Position numbers and translations under genes: made by a program | Shown here: piece after piece, positions 14,663 to 22,580 of the stretch | Numbering within the stretch: the stretch's first letter is position 1 | Layout: each line of letters starts with the position of its first letter | Assembly: GCF_027587195.1 (NCBI RefSeq) | Contig: NZ_JAPDDP010000082.1 | Coordinates: 1 to 33,382, forward strand | Source: Solirubrobacter phytolaccae | GTDB taxonomy: Bacteria; Actinomycetota; Thermoleophilia; Solirubrobacterales; Solirubrobacteraceae | Length of the DNA: 33,382 nt | Direction: 5' to 3' | The notes under the pieces: model-generated | Seen by the model: only the letters and a program-made list of their open reading frames with translations | Databases searched by the model: none | Told to the model about the DNA's origin: nothing

Positions 14663-16240
14663 TCAAAGCACCAGCTTCAGCGCGTACTGCCGGTCGGCGC
14701 CGGCGTCGCTCGAGACGCGCGCCTTGACGCTGAGCGGCTTGCGCTTGGTCGGCTTGCGCGAGACCTTAACCTTGTAGGTCTTGGTCTGGCCGGCCGCGAG
14801 GTTGTACGTGGCGCGGCCGATCCGGCGGTTCTTGTACGTCAGGGTCACGGTGCCCTTGCAGCCCGCGGTGCCGGCGGGGCAGCTGAGCTTGATCGCGGCG
14901 GCGCCCTTCTTGTACTTGGCCGTCTTGTCGGGCTTGCCGGCGCCCGGGGCCGGAGCGGGCGCGGGCGTCACCGCGGGCTTGGCGACCGCCTCGATGTCGA
15001 CCGTCGTGTCCTCGTTGTCGATCGTGGCGCTGTCGGTGCCCGAGCCGCCGAAGAAGTGGCCCGCGAGGTTGTCGCGGACGTTGAAGACATCGTTGCCCGC
15101 GCCGCCGTCGGCGACGATCGGCAGGCCGGTGCCGGGCGAGCTGGTCAGCGTGTCGTTGCCGCCGAGCGCGTTGAGCTCGAAGAACTCGGCCGTGGCGATG
15201 CTCAGGTTGAACGCGACCTGCGTGAGGCGGTCGTAACGCACGCGGCCGTTCTCCGGCTTGAAGGTGGAGACCTCGTCCGCGGCGCTGAGATTGACCTCGA
15301 CGCGGTCGACGCCGCCGTCGCCGTTCATCAGGTCGCTGCCGTCGCCGTTGTTCCACACGGTCGTGTCGTCGCCGCCCCCGCCGTTGAAGGTGTCGCCGCC
15401 ACGGTCGCCGATGATCCGGTCGCCGCCCTCGCCGCCGTTGAGCGCGTCGTTGCCGTCGCCGCCGTTGACGAGGTCGGCGCCGTCGCCGGTGGTGATCGTG
15501 TCGTCGCCCGAGCCGGCGTCGATCGTCATCGGGAGCGTGACGCCCGGGTCGGTGACGAGCGTGTCGTTGCCCCCGAAGCCGTTGATCGCGAGCCGGTCGA
15601 CGTCGATGATGTCGATGCCGAACGTGACCGCCGTGACGCGGTCGAAGCGGAAGCCGTTCGGGGCGGTCTTGACCGTCATCCCGTCCGTGATCTGGCTCGC
15701 GTTGACCTGCGTCTCGTCGACGCCGCCGCCGCCCGTGTTGGAGTCGGTGCCGTCGCCGTTGTTCCAGATCATCACGTCGTTGCCGGCGTCGCCGTTGATC
15801 GCGTCGCCGCCGCGGAAGCCCGTGATGCGGTCGTTGCCGTCGCCGCCGCTGATCGTGTCCGCGTTGTCGGAGCCGACGATGATGTCGTCGCCGGCCTCGC
15901 CGCTGAGCGTGGAGTTGTTCAGGTCCGCCGCGGAGAGGTTGATGGCGTCGTTGCCGGCGCCGAGGTTGGCCACCACGCCGACCGTCCCGCTGACGATCGG
16001 CTGGGCGTTGGGCTGGGTCGCGTCGAAGTCGGTGTTGTCGGAGAAGCCGTTGGCCGCCCCGAAGTTGTTCGTGAGCTGGCCCTGGGCGTTGACCGCGAGG
16101 ATGACGTTGTCGTCCGCCTCGTTGCCGGTGATGGTCAGCGTGCCCGCGGCGACCTGCGTCGTGATCGCGGCGTTGGCCGCTGCGGGCACCGTCAGGACCA
16201 GGGCCGCGACCGCGAGCGGGAGGAGGAGTTTCGGCTGCAT
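14663..16240 (-). CDS. Secreted RTX-like calcium-binding repeat protein
   Basis: A 525-aa exported protein: signal peptide 1-24, then glycine/aspartate nonapeptide-type repeats (GxGNDxIxG, for example GGDGNDRITG and GGDGNDALNGG) typical of calcium-binding beta rolls. Two copies of a 137-residue module are seen: WNNGDG at 159 and 296, GGNDTL at 223 and 360. A Pro/Ala linker (about 418-436) leads to a basic C-terminal domain with CPAGTAGCKGTVTLTYKNRRIGRATYNL-like beta strands, common in secreted Thermoleophilia proteins. It starts six bases after the iron-sulfur flavoprotein gene. Role unknown: surface or matrix protein by inference. No enzyme motif is seen. Confidence 0.8.
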   Translation of the reverse strand: MQPKLLLPLAVAALVLTVPAAANAAITTQVAAGTLTITGNEADDNVILAVNAQGQLTNNFGAANGFSDNTDFDATQPNAQPIVSGTVGVVANLGAGNDAINLSAADLNNSTLSGEAGDDIIVGSDNADTISGGDGNDRITGFRGGDAINGDAGNDVMIWNNGDGTDSNTGGGGVDETQVNASQITDGMTVKTAPNGFRFDRVTAVTFGIDIIDVDRLAINGFGGNDTLVTDPGVTLPMTIDAGSGDDTITTGDGADLVNGGDGNDALNGGEGGDRIIGDRGGDTFNGGGGDDTTVWNNGDGSDLMNGDGGVDRVEVNLSAADEVSTFKPENGRVRYDRLTQVAFNLSIATAEFFELNALGGNDTLTSSPGTGLPIVADGGAGNDVFNVRDNLAGHFFGGSGTDSATIDNEDTTVDIEAVAKPAVTPAPAPAPGAGKPDKTAKYKKGAAAIKLSCPAGTAGCKGTVTLTYKNRRIGRATYNLAAGQTKTYKVKVSRKPTKRKPLSVKARVSSDAGADRQYALKLVL

Positions 16241-16246
16241 GCCGGC

Positions 16247-18784
16247 TTAGACGCCGGCGAGCTGAGGCGTATTCCGGCGCAGCGCGGCGACGTCGACCTC
16301 GCGCCCCTGGGTGATCGCGGCGCGGAGGCTCGCGACGTCGTTGCCCGGGCCGAGGAGGATCGCGCCGACGATCCGGTTGTCCGCCACGAGCAGCTTGCGG
16401 TAGGTGCCGGCGCCCTCGTGGACGATTACCTCGTCGTCCGGTTGCGGCTCGAAGCGCCCGATGCTCGCGAGCTCCACGCCGACGACCTTGAGCATCGTCA
16501 CCGGCGGCGCCGGGACGTACGTCTTCTCTCCCCCGGCCGCGTTCTCGGCGGCGACCTCCGCTTGCGCGACCGCGGTCGGCCAGAGGCCCGGCGTCTGCTT
16601 GTCGAACTCCGCGACGTCGCCGGCGGCGAGGATGTGCGGGTCCTCGGTGCGCATGTGGTCGTCGACGAGCACGCCGCGGTGCGTCGCGAGCTGGGCGTCG
16701 CGCGCGAGCTCCGCGTTGGGCTCGATGCCGGCCGCGACGAGCAGGATCTGGGCCGGGAGCGTGCGGCCGTCCTTGAGGTCCAGGCCGCGCAGGCGTCCGT
16801 TGGCGTCGACGCGGTCCACCTCGGCGTCGAGGATGATCTCCAGGCCGAGCGCCTCCAGGTAGGACTTGAGCAGCTCGCCGGCGCGCTGGTCGAGCTGGCG
16901 GCGCAGCAGGCCCGGGCCGCGTTCGAGCACGGTCGTCCGGATGCCGAGCTTGTGCAGCGCGTAGGCGGCTTCGAGGCCGAGCAGGCCGCCGCCGGCGACG
17001 ACACCGCGGCGGGAGCCGACCCGCTGCGCGTAGGCGCGCAGGGCCATGGCGTCGGCGGCGGAGCGCAGGACGCCGGTGCCGGGGGCGCCGAAGCCGTCGA
17101 TGCTCGGCACGTGGCTGCGGCTGCCGTTGGCGAGGATGAGCCGGTCGTACGGGAGCTTCTCGCCGGTGCCGAGCGCGACCTCGCGGTTGGCCCGATCGAT
17201 CCAGAGGGCTCTCGTGTTCAGCCACGTCGTAATCGCGCGCTCGTCGTACCAGGCGTCGGGGTTCAGGTACAGGCCCTGCATCGCCGAGCGGCCGTAGACG
17301 AGGCGGCTGATGCCCATGCGGTTGTAGAGGTGGTGCGGCTCCTCCGCGATCAGGTCGATCTTGGTCGCGGGGTGTCGTCTGCGGAGGTGGTCGGCGGCGG
17401 TGACGCCGGCGATGCCGTTGCCGATCACGACGACGCGTTGCACGGAGCGGTCCCAGTTGAAGTCGAGGACCTGCGACACGCGCGGCCGTTCTGGCTTCTC
17501 CGGCGTGAGCTGGACGCTGACCGGGCCCGTGACCTTCACGCAGCACGCCATGCGGGTGTTGGTGGCCAGGCCGAGCCGTTCGAGCGTGGCCTTCTCGTCG
17601 TCGGAGATCTCGCTCGTGCAGGCCATGCCGTCCTTGATCGCGACGGGGTCGGCGCCGCAGATGCCCATCCGGCAGCCCGCCTCGATCGGCAGGCCGTTGG
17701 CCTCGATCACCTCGAGCAGGGTCTGCCCCGGCTTGGGGGCGACGCGCTTGTTGTCCGGGAGGAACGTGACCTGCGGGCCGCTTGCCCGGTTGAGGGCGCT
17801 GGAGAGCGCGGCGGGGGCGCTCGAGGGCGCGGCCGGTGCCGGCTTCGCGGTCGCCTTGTCCAGGAACGGCTGCTCCTTGGCGAGCGTGCGGTACAGCCAG
17901 GTGGCGGCGAGCGCGATCGCGGCGGCGCGCAGCGCGTAGGTCAGCGGGTCGAGGCCGACGTCCGCCGCGTACCAGTAGAAGATGCCGAACGCCGTGGCCC
18001 CGAAGACGGTCGTGATCGTGTGCGCGCTCGTCTTGAAGAACGTGATCAGCGTCGCGAAGACGGCGAGGCTGACGGCCGTGGTGAGCGCCATCTGCTCGAC
18101 CGGGACCGCGAAGAAGCCGAGGACGATGCCGGGGAACGCGCCGACGAAGTACTTGCGGTAGCCGCTCCAGTACGTGTCCTGGTCGTGGAGGTCGGCCAGG
18201 TAGGCGGCGCGCGGGTTGAAGTCGTAGCAGTTCTTGACGCAGCCGACGCACGGCTGGCAGTGCGCGTTCGCCACGAGCAGCAGCGGCGTCTGGCCGTAGA
18301 TGCGCTGGACGGGGAGCAGCGGGCAGATCGTGCTGCACCAGCCGCTCTTGCCCTTGAGGAAGATCCCGCCGGTGAAGGCGGCGGCCATCGCGCCGAGGAG
18401 CAGCAGCGCGGAGTACGCGCCGCTGTCGTCGAGGCCGAGCTTGCGCAGGACGACGAAGCCGATGAACAGGCTGAAGGCGATGACGTAGCCGTATTCTTTC
18501 AGCCAATCCGGCGCGGTGAGTGCCTTGGTGAACTCGAGCGCGCGCGGCGTCTGGTTGGAGGCAGCGAGCGGGCAGAGGTTGCGCCACAGGCCCGGGACGG
18601 TCAGGAACAGCAGCGGCAGGAGCGGGATCACGACCTTCCACATCAGGAAGAGGCCGGTGTCGGGGGCGGCGATCAGGAGGGCCGCGAGGATCAGCGCGGC
18701 GACGATGCTTCCCGCCCGCATGCCGTGCCAGACCTTGACCGGGATCCGGCTCGGGATCTGGGTGTAGTTCGGGAACGCGGTCAC
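16247..18784 (-). CDS. Fused membrane ferredoxin / [2Fe-2S] / FAD-NAD(P)H oxidoreductase
   Basis: An 845-aa three-part redox protein. Residues 1-300 are a NapH/CcoG-like membrane domain with about six helices, WCSTICP (C150, C154) and a [4Fe-4S] motif C-x2-C-x2-C-x3-C at C176, C179, C182, C186. After a Pro/Ala linker, residues 335-427 form a [2Fe-2S] ferredoxin with C371, C376, C389 and C414/C415 (EAGCRMGICGADP, RMACC). Residues 450-845 are a NirB/rubredoxin-reductase-type flavoprotein: FAD motif VVVIGNGIAG, NAD(P) motif GVVAGGGLLGLEAA and the HILAAGDVAEF FAD site. Electrons could pass from NAD(P)H through FAD and both clusters to or from the membrane. GTG 18784 is preferred (GTGA overlap with the upstream gene); GTG 18793 also fits. 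The final acceptor is unknown. Confidence 0.85.
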   Translation of the reverse strand: MTAFPNYTQIPSRIPVKVWHGMRAGSIVAALILAALLIAAPDTGLFLMWKVVIPLLPLLFLTVPGLWRNLCPLAASNQTPRALEFTKALTAPDWLKEYGYVIAFSLFIGFVVLRKLGLDDSGAYSALLLLGAMAAAFTGGIFLKGKSGWCSTICPLLPVQRIYGQTPLLLVANAHCQPCVGCVKNCYDFNPRAAYLADLHDQDTYWSGYRKYFVGAFPGIVLGFFAVPVEQMALTTAVSLAVFATLITFFKTSAHTITTVFGATAFGIFYWYAADVGLDPLTYALRAAAIALAATWLYRTLAKEQPFLDKATAKPAPAAPSSAPAALSSALNRASGPQVTFLPDNKRVAPKPGQTLLEVIEANGLPIEAGCRMGICGADPVAIKDGMACTSEISDDEKATLERLGLATNTRMACCVKVTGPVSVQLTPEKPERPRVSQVLDFNWDRSVQRVVVIGNGIAGVTAADHLRRRHPATKIDLIAEEPHHLYNRMGISRLVYGRSAMQGLYLNPDAWYDERAITTWLNTRALWIDRANREVALGTGEKLPYDRLILANGSRSHVPSIDGFGAPGTGVLRSAADAMALRAYAQRVGSRRGVVAGGGLLGLEAAYALHKLGIRTTVLERGPGLLRRQLDQRAGELLKSYLEALGLEIILDAEVDRVDANGRLRGLDLKDGRTLPAQILLVAAGIEPNAELARDAQLATHRGVLVDDHMRTEDPHILAAGDVAEFDKQTPGLWPTAVAQAEVAAENAAGGEKTYVPAPPVTMLKVVGVELASIGRFEPQPDDEVIVHEGAGTYRKLLVADNRIVGAILLGPGNDVASLRAAITQGREVDVAALRRNTPQLAGV

Positions 18785-19236
18785 CCGGTCCACCCCGGCG
18801 TCGTCTCGCCCGTGGCGTGGAGCCGTGCCGAGAGGATGCGACCGAGGTCGAGCAGGATGTCGCGCCCGAGCGCGGGGTTGCGGGCGGCGAGCGCCTCGAA
18901 GCCGTCGAAGCTCAGGCGCAGCATCTCACCCTCGCTCATGGCCTCGATGGAGACCGTGCGTGGCGCGCCGCTGAGGAAGGCGGACTCGCCCAGGGTCGTG
19001 ATCGGGTGCACCACGCCGGACGGCGCCTTCACCCAGCCCGTCACGAGCAGGTAGAGGGCGCGATCCTGCTCGCCTTGCCTGAGGATGACCTCGCCGGGCG
19101 CGAACAGCCGCGTCTCCGAGTGGTCGAGCAGCATGGCCCAGTCCTCCTCGCCACGTCCGCTCAAGAAGCCCGGCAGGCCGTGCTCGGCGGGTTGCGAAGG
19201 CTCCGTCGGATAGTCGAAGAAGCCTGTCGTGTCCAT
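18781..19236 (-). CDS. Stand-alone cyclic-nucleotide-binding domain protein
   Basis: A 151-aa protein that is almost entirely one Crp-type cNMP-binding domain (about 25-140). It has LFAPGEVILRQGEQDRALYLL and the phosphate-binding cassette LGESAFLSGAPRTVS with the conserved Glu and Arg, so it may bind a nucleotide. No helix-turn-helix or other output domain follows, so it should act by protein contact. It begins 12 bases after the kinase gene and its stop overlaps the start of the redox fusion, implying coupled synthesis. It may gate the redox protein or be a kinase substrate; both are inference. Confidence 0.85.
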   Translation of the reverse strand: MDTTGFFDYPTEPSQPAEHGLPGFLSGRGEEDWAMLLDHSETRLFAPGEVILRQGEQDRALYLLVTGWVKAPSGVVHPITTLGESAFLSGAPRTVSIEAMSEGEMLRLSFDGFEALAARNPALGRDILLDLGRILSARLHATGETTPGWTG

Positions 19237-19248
19237 GCTGAGCCAACT

Positions 19249-21645
19249 CTACGGCTGGATGCGGGTCACGGTGGAGGATTCGTGGTTGGCGACCCAGACG
19301 GAGCCGGCGCCGGTCGCGATCCCGAGCGGGTGCTCGCCGACCGGGATCGGCGCGCCTTGGATGCGGCCGGTCTGCTCGTCGATGCGCGTGACCGTGTTGT
19401 CCTGGTTGTTCGTGACCCAGACGCTGCCGAAGCCCTGTGCGAGCTCGCGCGGCTGGCGGCCGACGGTGATCGCGTCGAGGGGCTTGCCCGTCTTGCGGTC
19501 CAGTCGGGTGACCGTGCCGTCGTCGGCGTTCGCGATCCAGGTCGCGTTTCGGGTCTCGATCACCCCGCGCGGGTTCTTCCCGGTCGGGATCGCGTCGCCG
19601 ACGAGCTGCGCCGTGCTCGGGTCGATCCGGTTGACGGTCCCGTCCTTGGCGTTCGTCACCCACACGAACCGGCGGCCGACGAAGATCCCGGCAGGCTCCC
19701 GCCCCACCCCGATCGGGCTGCCGACGAGCGCCGGCGCCGCGCGGTCGACGCGGTTCACCGTGCCGTCGTTGCGGTTCGCGACCCACAGCAGCTGCTTGCC
19801 GAGCGCGATCGCCTCGGGCCGGTCGCCGACCTTCACGGAGGCGGTGCGCTGCCCGCTCTCGAACCGCGCGACACGGTCATCGCCGGCCACGCCCACCCAC
19901 GTGACGCCCTTGCCCGCGACCACATGATCGGGCCGCGTGCCGGCGTCGATCGGGTCGCTGGTCCGGTTCGTCTCAGGATCGATCGTCGTCAGCGAGCCCG
20001 CGCCGTGGTTGGCCACGAACACCTTCCCCTGGGAGACAGCGACGCCATCGGGACGGCGTCCGACCTCGATCGTCTCGACGGCCCGCGCGGGCGCAGCGGT
20101 CGCCGTGGCGGTCGCGGTCGCGGTCGGCGTGGCCGTGGCCGCGGCGGCCACTCGCCGCTCCTCGGTGCCGCTCGTGGCCGCGAGCACCGCCGCGACGATC
20201 CCGGCCACGAGCACGAGGGGCAGCGCCACCCCAGCCGCGAGCCGAGGCCACTTCGCCCCGCGCGCGGATGTCACCGCGCTGACAACCGCAGGCCCGGACA
20301 GCGAGTCCTCGCCGGCGGCGACGCGCGCCACGGGCCCAGTCGGAGCCGCACCGCCCGCGCGATCGTGGCCCGCTGCGACATGCCTCGCGCCCTCGTCCGG
20401 CAACGCCGTTCCAGCAGCCAACGCGCGCGCCGCCGAGGCGCCACGCTCGGCCTCGAGCTGCGCCTGCGCCGCACGCACGAGCTCGGACTGCGGGCCCGTC
20501 GCCGCGCCGCTCGCCGCCGCCCCGTTCGCGCCCGCGCCACTCGCCGCCGCGCCACTCGCCGCCGCGGCACTCGCGGTCGCCGTGCCGTTCGTGGCCGGGT
20601 GGCTCGTGGCGGCGAAGCCTGCGGCCCGGGAGCCGGGGATGACGGCGAGGGGCGCGCTTGCCCCGGCAGGCCCGTTCCGGCCTGCCGGGGCTGGCGCCAC
20701 GGCGGGGTTCGTCGCGGGGCTCGGGCCGGTCGCCCAACCGGGGGTCGAGCTCTGCGGACGGGCCGCCGAAGACGGGAAGGCCGCGAGGCCGACCGGGGCG
20801 GTGTCCCAGCCGGGGCGCGAGGCGCCGCGCACGGCCGCGGTCGCCGCTGCCGCGAGGGCGCCCGCGGACTGGAAGCGGTCGTCGGGGTCCTTGGCCATGG
20901 CGCGCTCGACGATCGCGTCGAACTCGGGCACGTCCGGGCGCACGTCGCTCACGAGCGGGGGTGGCTCGGTGATGTGGGCGTACATCTTCGCCATGTCGCC
21001 GCTGCGGGCGAACGGGACGGAGGCCGTGAGGAGCTGGAACAGGACGCAGCCGAGCGCGTAGACGTCGGTGCGCGCGTCGGTGGCCTCGCCGCGGACCTGC
21101 TCGGGCGCGGCGTAGTCGGTCGAGCCGACGAACAGGCCCGTGCGGGTCAGGCGAGTCTGGGTCGCCTCGCGTGAGAGGCCGAAGTCGGTCAGGTAGACGT
21201 GGTCGCAGGCGCCCACGAGCACGTTGGCGGGCTTGACGTCCCGGTGCACGAGCCCGCGCGCGTGCGCGGCGTCGAGTGCCGCCCCGATCTGCGCGACCAG
21301 CCGCACCGCGCGCTCGGCGGCCATCGGCCCGTCCGCGCTGAGGTACGCGAGGTCGACGCCGTCGACGAACCGCATCGCGATGAACAGCTGCCCGTCCGCC
21401 GACTCGCCCGCCTCGTACAGCGGGATCACGTTCGGATGGTCGATCGCCGCGGCGGTCTCCCACTCACGGCGGAAGCGCTGGCGGAACGCTTCGTCGGCGG
21501 CCAGCTCCGCCGTCAGCAGCTTCAACGCCACCGGCCGGCCGAGCGCCACCTGCGTCGCGCGATAGACGATGCCCATGCCGCCACGACCGGCGACGGACTC
21601 GATGCGGTATCCAGCGAGCGCTTGGCCCGGGGCGAGTGTCTCCAC
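19249..21645 (-). CDS. PknB-type membrane Ser/Thr kinase with extracellular seven-blade propeller
   Basis: A 798-aa receptor-like kinase. The kinase domain (about 10-280) has GRGGMG (20-25), Lys42, HRDVKPAN (134-141), DFG (154-156) and APEQ (180-183). A long Ala/Gly/Ser/Pro linker follows, with 15-bp tandem repeats in the DNA. One membrane helix (about 466-493), an Ala/Thr stalk, and an extracellular domain (522-798) come next. That domain has seven repeats of about 40 residues, each opening with Gx(R/N/E/K)P and containing (V/I)WV(A/T)N...(N/D)GTV.RID, as in YVTN/Vgb-type propellers. The start GTG 21645 is the last before the kinase core; no Shine-Dalgarno is visible. It is the first gene of the five-gene operon and probably senses an outside ligand. 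Confidence 0.9.
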   Translation of the reverse strand: METLAPGQALAGYRIESVAGRGGMGIVYRATQVALGRPVALKLLTAELAADEAFRQRFRREWETAAAIDHPNVIPLYEAGESADGQLFIAMRFVDGVDLAYLSADGPMAAERAVRLVAQIGAALDAAHARGLVHRDVKPANVLVGACDHVYLTDFGLSREATQTRLTRTGLFVGSTDYAAPEQVRGEATDARTDVYALGCVLFQLLTASVPFARSGDMAKMYAHITEPPPLVSDVRPDVPEFDAIVERAMAKDPDDRFQSAGALAAAATAAVRGASRPGWDTAPVGLAAFPSSAARPQSSTPGWATGPSPATNPAVAPAPAGRNGPAGASAPLAVIPGSRAAGFAATSHPATNGTATASAAAASGAAASGAGANGAAASGAATGPQSELVRAAQAQLEAERGASAARALAAGTALPDEGARHVAAGHDRAGGAAPTGPVARVAAGEDSLSGPAVVSAVTSARGAKWPRLAAGVALPLVLVAGIVAAVLAATSGTEERRVAAAATATPTATATATATAAPARAVETIEVGRRPDGVAVSQGKVFVANHGAGSLTTIDPETNRTSDPIDAGTRPDHVVAGKGVTWVGVAGDDRVARFESGQRTASVKVGDRPEAIALGKQLLWVANRNDGTVNRVDRAAPALVGSPIGVGREPAGIFVGRRFVWVTNAKDGTVNRIDPSTAQLVGDAIPTGKNPRGVIETRNATWIANADDGTVTRLDRKTGKPLDAITVGRQPRELAQGFGSVWVTNNQDNTVTRIDEQTGRIQGAPIPVGEHPLGIATGAGSVWVANHESSTVTRIQP
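20534..20578. repeat. 15-bp tandem repeats in the kinase linker
   Basis: GCGCCACTCGCCGCC occurs twice in tandem (20534-20548, 20549-20563), followed by a diverged third unit to 20578. It encodes the Ala/Ser/Gly-rich linker between kinase domain and membrane helix. Copy number may vary between strains. Confidence 0.6.
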
Positions 21646-21675
21646 GCATGGAGTGACGCGCGGACCGCATGGTGT

Positions 21676-21701
21676 ATTCCGTGCGCGTTTCGGCACGGAA
21701 T
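21676..21701. promoter_or_regulatory. 26-bp palindrome between the kinase operon and the DUF559-type gene
   Basis: Perfect 9-bp arms ATTCCGTGC (21676-21684) and GCACGGAAT (21693-21701) with an 8-base centre lie 31 bp upstream of the kinase start, in the divergent promoter region. Its size and symmetry fit a dimeric repressor site controlling one or both directions. Confidence 0.5.
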
Positions 21702-21752
21702 CTTTGCGAACGCGTGTTGATCCGTTCACCCCGGCGCTGCAGAGTTCAGGGG

Positions 21753-22580
21753 GTGCCGCAGAGAACCTCCGCTGAGCGAAACCTCCGAGCTGCACCCCCT
21801 GCCGAGATCGCAAGAATCGCGGCGCGGCAGCACGGGATCGTCACGCTCGCGCAGCTCCGGGCCGCCGGGATGAGCGCGCCGGGGGTCACGCGCGCGGTTG
21901 AGGCCGGCAAGCTCCATCGCGTGCACCGGGGCGTGTACGCCGTCGGGCACGCTGCTCTCTCGCGTGACGCGCGGTTCATGGCCGCCACGCTCGGCGCAGA
22001 CGGGGCGCTGAGCCACCTGTCCGTGGCGGACTTCTGGAAGGTCTCACGCTGGCGCCACTCCACGATCGATGTGGTGTCGACGCGGCGGCGCGCGCTGCAG
22101 GGCGTCGAAGTGCACACGGTGCGCTCCCTGGACGAACGAGACGTCCTCGTCCAGAACGGCATCCGCGTGACGACCGTCGCCCGGATGCTCGTCGACCTCA
22201 CCGACGTCCTCACGCCCCATCAGCTCGCGTGGGTGATCCACGAGGCCACGTACCACAAGATCTTTGACGAGCGCGCGACCCGCGCGGCCATGACCAGAGC
22301 GAACGGCCGCCGCAACCTGCACGTGCTCGAGAGAGCGCTCGAGCTCAGAGCCCAGGGCTCAGCCGGCACGCGCAGCGCAAAGGAGGACACGTTCCTCGAA
22401 GCCCAGACGACCGAGCCGCTCGTGAACGTGAAGCTCGAGGTCGACTTCCACTGGCCGGACGAGCGCCGGATCGTCGAGGTCGACGGCCCGCCCCACGACC
22501 GGCTGGCCACGCGCCTCGAGGACACGCGCCGGGACCAGCTGCTCGAACGAGGCGGGTGGAGCGTCGAACGGGCTAGTTGA
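21753..22580 (+). CDS. AbiEi-type N-terminal / DUF559-like endonuclease-fold protein, short C-terminus
   Basis: A 275-aa protein (with this start) of a family abundant in actinobacteria. The N-terminal region (IARIAARQHGIVTLAQLRAAGMSAPGVTRAVEAGKLHRVHRGVYAVG) matches the winged-helix AbiEi antitoxin N-terminal domain. The C-terminal region (KLEVDFHWPDERRIVEVDGPPHD...R..D..RRDQLLERGGW) matches the DUF559/Vsr-like PD-(D/E)xK fold with the D and EVD residues. The frame stops right after GGWSVERAS, where relatives usually carry a further strand and helix, so it may be truncated. GTG 21753 is chosen as the closest start before the domain; in-frame GTG 21714 is possible. No toxin partner is adjacent. 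DNA binding or nicking is inferred only. Confidence 0.7.
   Translation: MPQRTSAERNLRAAPPAEIARIAARQHGIVTLAQLRAAGMSAPGVTRAVEAGKLHRVHRGVYAVGHAALSRDARFMAATLGADGALSHLSVADFWKVSRWRHSTIDVVSTRRRALQGVEVHTVRSLDERDVLVQNGIRVTTVARMLVDLTDVLTPHQLAWVIHEATYHKIFDERATRAAMTRANGRRNLHVLERALELRAQGSAGTRSAKEDTFLEAQTTEPLVNVKLEVDFHWPDERRIVEVDGPPHDRLATRLEDTRRDQLLERGGWSVERAS

Noticed and set aside
14615-19054. Very long open frame on the plus strand opposite the RTX and redox genes (and a similar 1291-codon minus-strand frame at 14766-18641)
   Set aside because: Translation is Arg/Ala/Gly/Val-rich without domains; it is an out-of-frame shadow of GC-rich coding sequence. The opposing genes have clear motifs.
20140-20580. 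CRISPR-like or satellite repeat in the kinase gene
   Set aside because: The repeats are 15-bp in-frame Ala/Ser/Gly linker units with no spacers.
21753-22580. Type IV toxin-antitoxin module
   Set aside because: Only the AbiEi-like N-terminal domain is present; no AbiEii nucleotidyltransferase toxin is adjacent.
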